64,000 nt of DNA from Daejeonella sp. JGW-45 (GTDB lineage: Bacteria > Bacteroidota > Bacteroidia > Sphingobacteriales > Sphingobacteriaceae). Under the pieces are notes generated by a model. That model was not told where the DNA came from. It saw only the letters and a program-made list of their open reading frames with translations, and ran no database searches. Made by a program: the position numbers and the translations under genes. The stretch covers positions 62,001-126,000 of the forward strand of contig NZ_JARKNC010000002.1 of NCBI RefSeq assembly GCF_029360805.1. The letters run 5' to 3'. This document shows positions 62,315 to 64,000 of this stretch, piece by piece (the stretch's first letter is position 1; every line of letters begins with the position of its first letter).

Positions 62315-63052
62315 ATGAAGATATTAGTTTGTGTCAGCAACGTACCGGATACAACAACAAAAATAACTTTTAGCAGTGATAATACCCAATTCAACACAGC
62401 AGGGGTTCAATATATACTGAACCCGTATGATGAGATCGCTTTAGCCCGTGCCATCGAGCTATCCGAAGGCGGTAAAAGCACAGTCACTGTTATTCATGTA
62501 GGCGAATCATCTTCTGAGCCGACGATAAGAAAAGCGCTGGCCATTGGTGCAGATGATGCGGTACGTATAAATGCATTTCCGCGCGATGCCTATTTTGTGT
62601 CTTTCCAAATCGCAGAATATGCTAAGTCAAATGGGTTTGATCTGATCTTAACCGGCAGAGAGTCGATAGACTATAATGGCTCGCAGGTTGCTGCCATGAT
62701 CGGTGAGTTTCTTGACATTCCATCCATTTCCATTATTAAAAAACTAAACACCGATGGAAATAGTTCATCCATAGAGCGTGAGATAGAAGGCGGAAAGGAA
62801 ATGATAAAAGTTGATTTTCCCTTTATTGCAAGCTGCGCCGAAGGTGTTGCTGAACCAAAGATTCCTAATATGCGAGGTATTATGTCGGCAAGAACTAAGC
62901 CCCTGCAGGTTTTAGAAGCAAAGGAAATAGAAAAGCTGGTTTCATTTAAATCTTACTCCACTCCTGCCCCCCGCGGTTCTGTAAAGATGTTAACACCGGA
63001 TGAAACAGAAAAGCTTGTTGAATTATTACATACAGAAGCAAAAGTCATTTAA
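62315..63052 (+). CDS. etfB: Electron transfer flavoprotein subunit beta
   Basis: 245 residues. With EtfA it carries electrons from acyl-CoA and other dehydrogenases to the quinone pool. Opening MKILVCVSNVPDTTTKI, then YILNPYDEIALARAIEL, VIHVGESSSEPTIRKALAIGADDAVRI (AMP-site strand) and GRESIDYNGSQVAAMIGEFL are standard. C-terminal EPKIPNMRGIMSARTKPL is the family signature. etfA starts 37 nt downstream. Confidence 0.97.
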   Translation: MKILVCVSNVPDTTTKITFSSDNTQFNTAGVQYILNPYDEIALARAIELSEGGKSTVTVIHVGESSSEPTIRKALAIGADDAVRINAFPRDAYFVSFQIAEYAKSNGFDLILTGRESIDYNGSQVAAMIGEFLDIPSISIIKKLNTDGNSSSIEREIEGGKEMIKVDFPFIASCAEGVAEPKIPNMRGIMSARTKPLQVLEAKEIEKLVSFKSYSTPAPRGSVKMLTPDETEKLVELLHTEAKVI

Positions 63053-63089
63053 TACAATATTAATTTCCCTCAGGGGGTAAAAAGCGAAT

Positions 63090-64000
63090 ATGTCAGTTCT
63101 AGTATATGTAGAGAATGCGGAAGGCAAGTTTAAGAAATCTACGTTTGAAGTAGTTTCTTATGCCAAAGCTATTGCAGATCTTTTAAGCACGGATCTTATT
63201 GCAGTATCAATCGGAACCGTAGCACAGGACGAATTAAATGTCCTGGGAAAATACGGGGCATCAAGAATACTTAATATAAGCGACGACAGACTGAAAACAT
63301 TTGTTAACCAGGCCTATGCAACGGTGATTTCTGAAGCCGCGGAAAAAGAAGGGGCAGATGTTGTCGTATTGGCGAATTCATTTAGCGGCAAAGGACTCGC
63401 TCCGCGAATTGCAGTTAAATTAAAGGCCGGGCTTGCGGATTCGGCCATCGGGCTGCCTAACTTGGAAAACAACAGTTTCACCGTCCGGAAAACAGCATTT
63501 TCAGGCAAAGCCTTTGCGCTTGTTGAGCTTAGTTCAGCAAAAAAAGTGATTGCATTAAATCCCAACTCTCACCAGCTCAAAGAAATCGCGGCTGAAGGAA
63601 AAATTGAAGCATACCAGCCAGAAATAAAGGAAAGCGACTTGCGCATCAAAGTGACCGATGTTGTACGTGCTACCGATAAAATCGCTCTTCCGGATGCCGA
63701 GCTGGTTGTGTCGGCCGGCCGGGGATTAAAAGGCCCTGAGAATTGGAAGATCATAGAAGATCTGGCGGAAGCGCTCGGAGCGGCCACTGCTTGCTCAAAG
63801 CCTGTGTCAGACGCTGGGTGGCGTCCGCATGAAGAACATGTTGGCCAGACCGGGATTGCCGTAAGCCCTAATCTATATATTGCTGTTGGAATTTCAGGCG
63901 CTATACAACACCTTGCTGGCGTCAGCTCATCTAAAACTATCGTGGTAATTAATAAGGATCCGGAAGCACCATTCTTCAAAGTTGCAGATTATGGCATAGT
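63090..64000 (+). CDS. etfA: Electron transfer flavoprotein subunit alpha, truncated by window end
   Basis: Starts at the ATG at 63090 (MSVLVYVENAEGKFKKSTFE) and stays open to base 64000, giving 303 codons; the true C-terminus lies outside. The FAD-binding domain is visible in the last third: LVVSAGRGLKGPENW, VGQTGIAVSPNLYIAVGISGAIQH, and VVINKDPEAPFFKVADYGI. It pairs with EtfB. FAD is held mainly by this subunit. Confidence 0.95.
   Translation, partial: MSVLVYVENAEGKFKKSTFEVVSYAKAIADLLSTDLIAVSIGTVAQDELNVLGKYGASRILNISDDRLKTFVNQAYATVISEAAEKEGADVVVLANSFSGKGLAPRIAVKLKAGLADSAIGLPNLENNSFTVRKTAFSGKAFALVELSSAKKVIALNPNSHQLKEIAAEGKIEAYQPEIKESDLRIKVTDVVRATDKIALPDAELVVSAGRGLKGPENWKIIEDLAEALGAATACSKPVSDAGWRPHEEHVGQTGIAVSPNLYIAVGISGAIQHLAGVSSSKTIVVINKDPEAPFFKVADYGI

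Noticed and set aside
1-64000. Insertion sequences, prophage or integrated elements
   Set aside because: No transposase, integrase or phage gene was seen, and gene order and style appear uniform across the window.

Overview
The window looks like a chromosomal segment of a Bacteroidota species, most likely Sphingobacteriaceae (Pedobacter/Mucilaginibacter-like). This is inferred from family content: an Oar-type TonB-dependent receptor with a CarboxypepD-like N-terminus, an S46 peptidase, type III glutamine synthetase, the long Bacteroidota form of PurM, orphan FtsX/MacB-like permeases, and many -7 boxes of the Bacteroidota type TAnnTTTG. I see no insertion sequence, prophage, CRISPR array or rRNA operon. 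Most of the window is ordinary housekeeping chromosome with a few accessory clusters.

Layout. 1-7.6 kb: a minus-strand carbohydrate or surface cluster (LacI regulator, Tat-exported Gfo/Idh/MocA oxidoreductase, lipoprotein dehydrogenase with a C-terminal cytochrome c, Tat-exported beta-helix protein, start of a NagX-like acyltransferase). 7.9-16 kb: accessory genes (flavin-dependent stress protein, DoxX-like membrane protein divergent from an ECF sigma factor, orphan ABC permease, AraC regulator divergent from a flavin amine oxidase, trypsin-like protease). 16.2-19.6 kb: tRNA-His, rnhA, fbp, a phosphodiesterase and a tRNA methyltransferase. 19.6-26.1 kb: purL, glutamine synthetase III and purM. 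26.2-36 kb: S46 peptidase, TonB-dependent receptor, lpd, an SMR transporter overlapping in organisation with a metallo-hydrolase, and an aldo/keto reductase. 36.1-48.8 kb: smc, rnpB, an NtrC-type regulator, the pntAa-pntAb-pntB transhydrogenase operon, lepA, folD, a Rieske protein and queE. 49-52.8 kb: a three-gene envelope/sugar operon led by a PorE-like OmpA protein. 52.8-58.9 kb: Kdo and sugar-nucleotide genes (kdsA with recQ, divergent kdsD, manC) and rlmB. 59.1-64 kb: dnaB, a chromate-transporter-family protein with a TPR protein, and etfB-etfA running off the end.

The most unusual signal is not a gene. At about ten intergenic regions there are arrays of degenerate heptanucleotides with strict 7-nt phasing. 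Each locus tends to use its own heptamer, and most have a second arm that is roughly the reverse complement of the first, so the transcript or single strand could fold into a long quasi-palindrome. Arms beside a 3' gene end begin within a few bases of the stop codon and in four genes contain it (fbp, S46 peptidase, aldo/keto reductase, pntB). Arms beside a 5' gene end run up to the -7 box (lepA, rnpB, lpd). They resemble in form the heptameric STRR repeats of cyanobacteria, but the drift in unit, the pairing of arms and the anchoring to stop codons are distinctive.

Starts were moved inward from the longest open frame where a better ATG, signal peptide or promoter position supported it. No alignment or database search was run; family names come from recognising sequence motifs.
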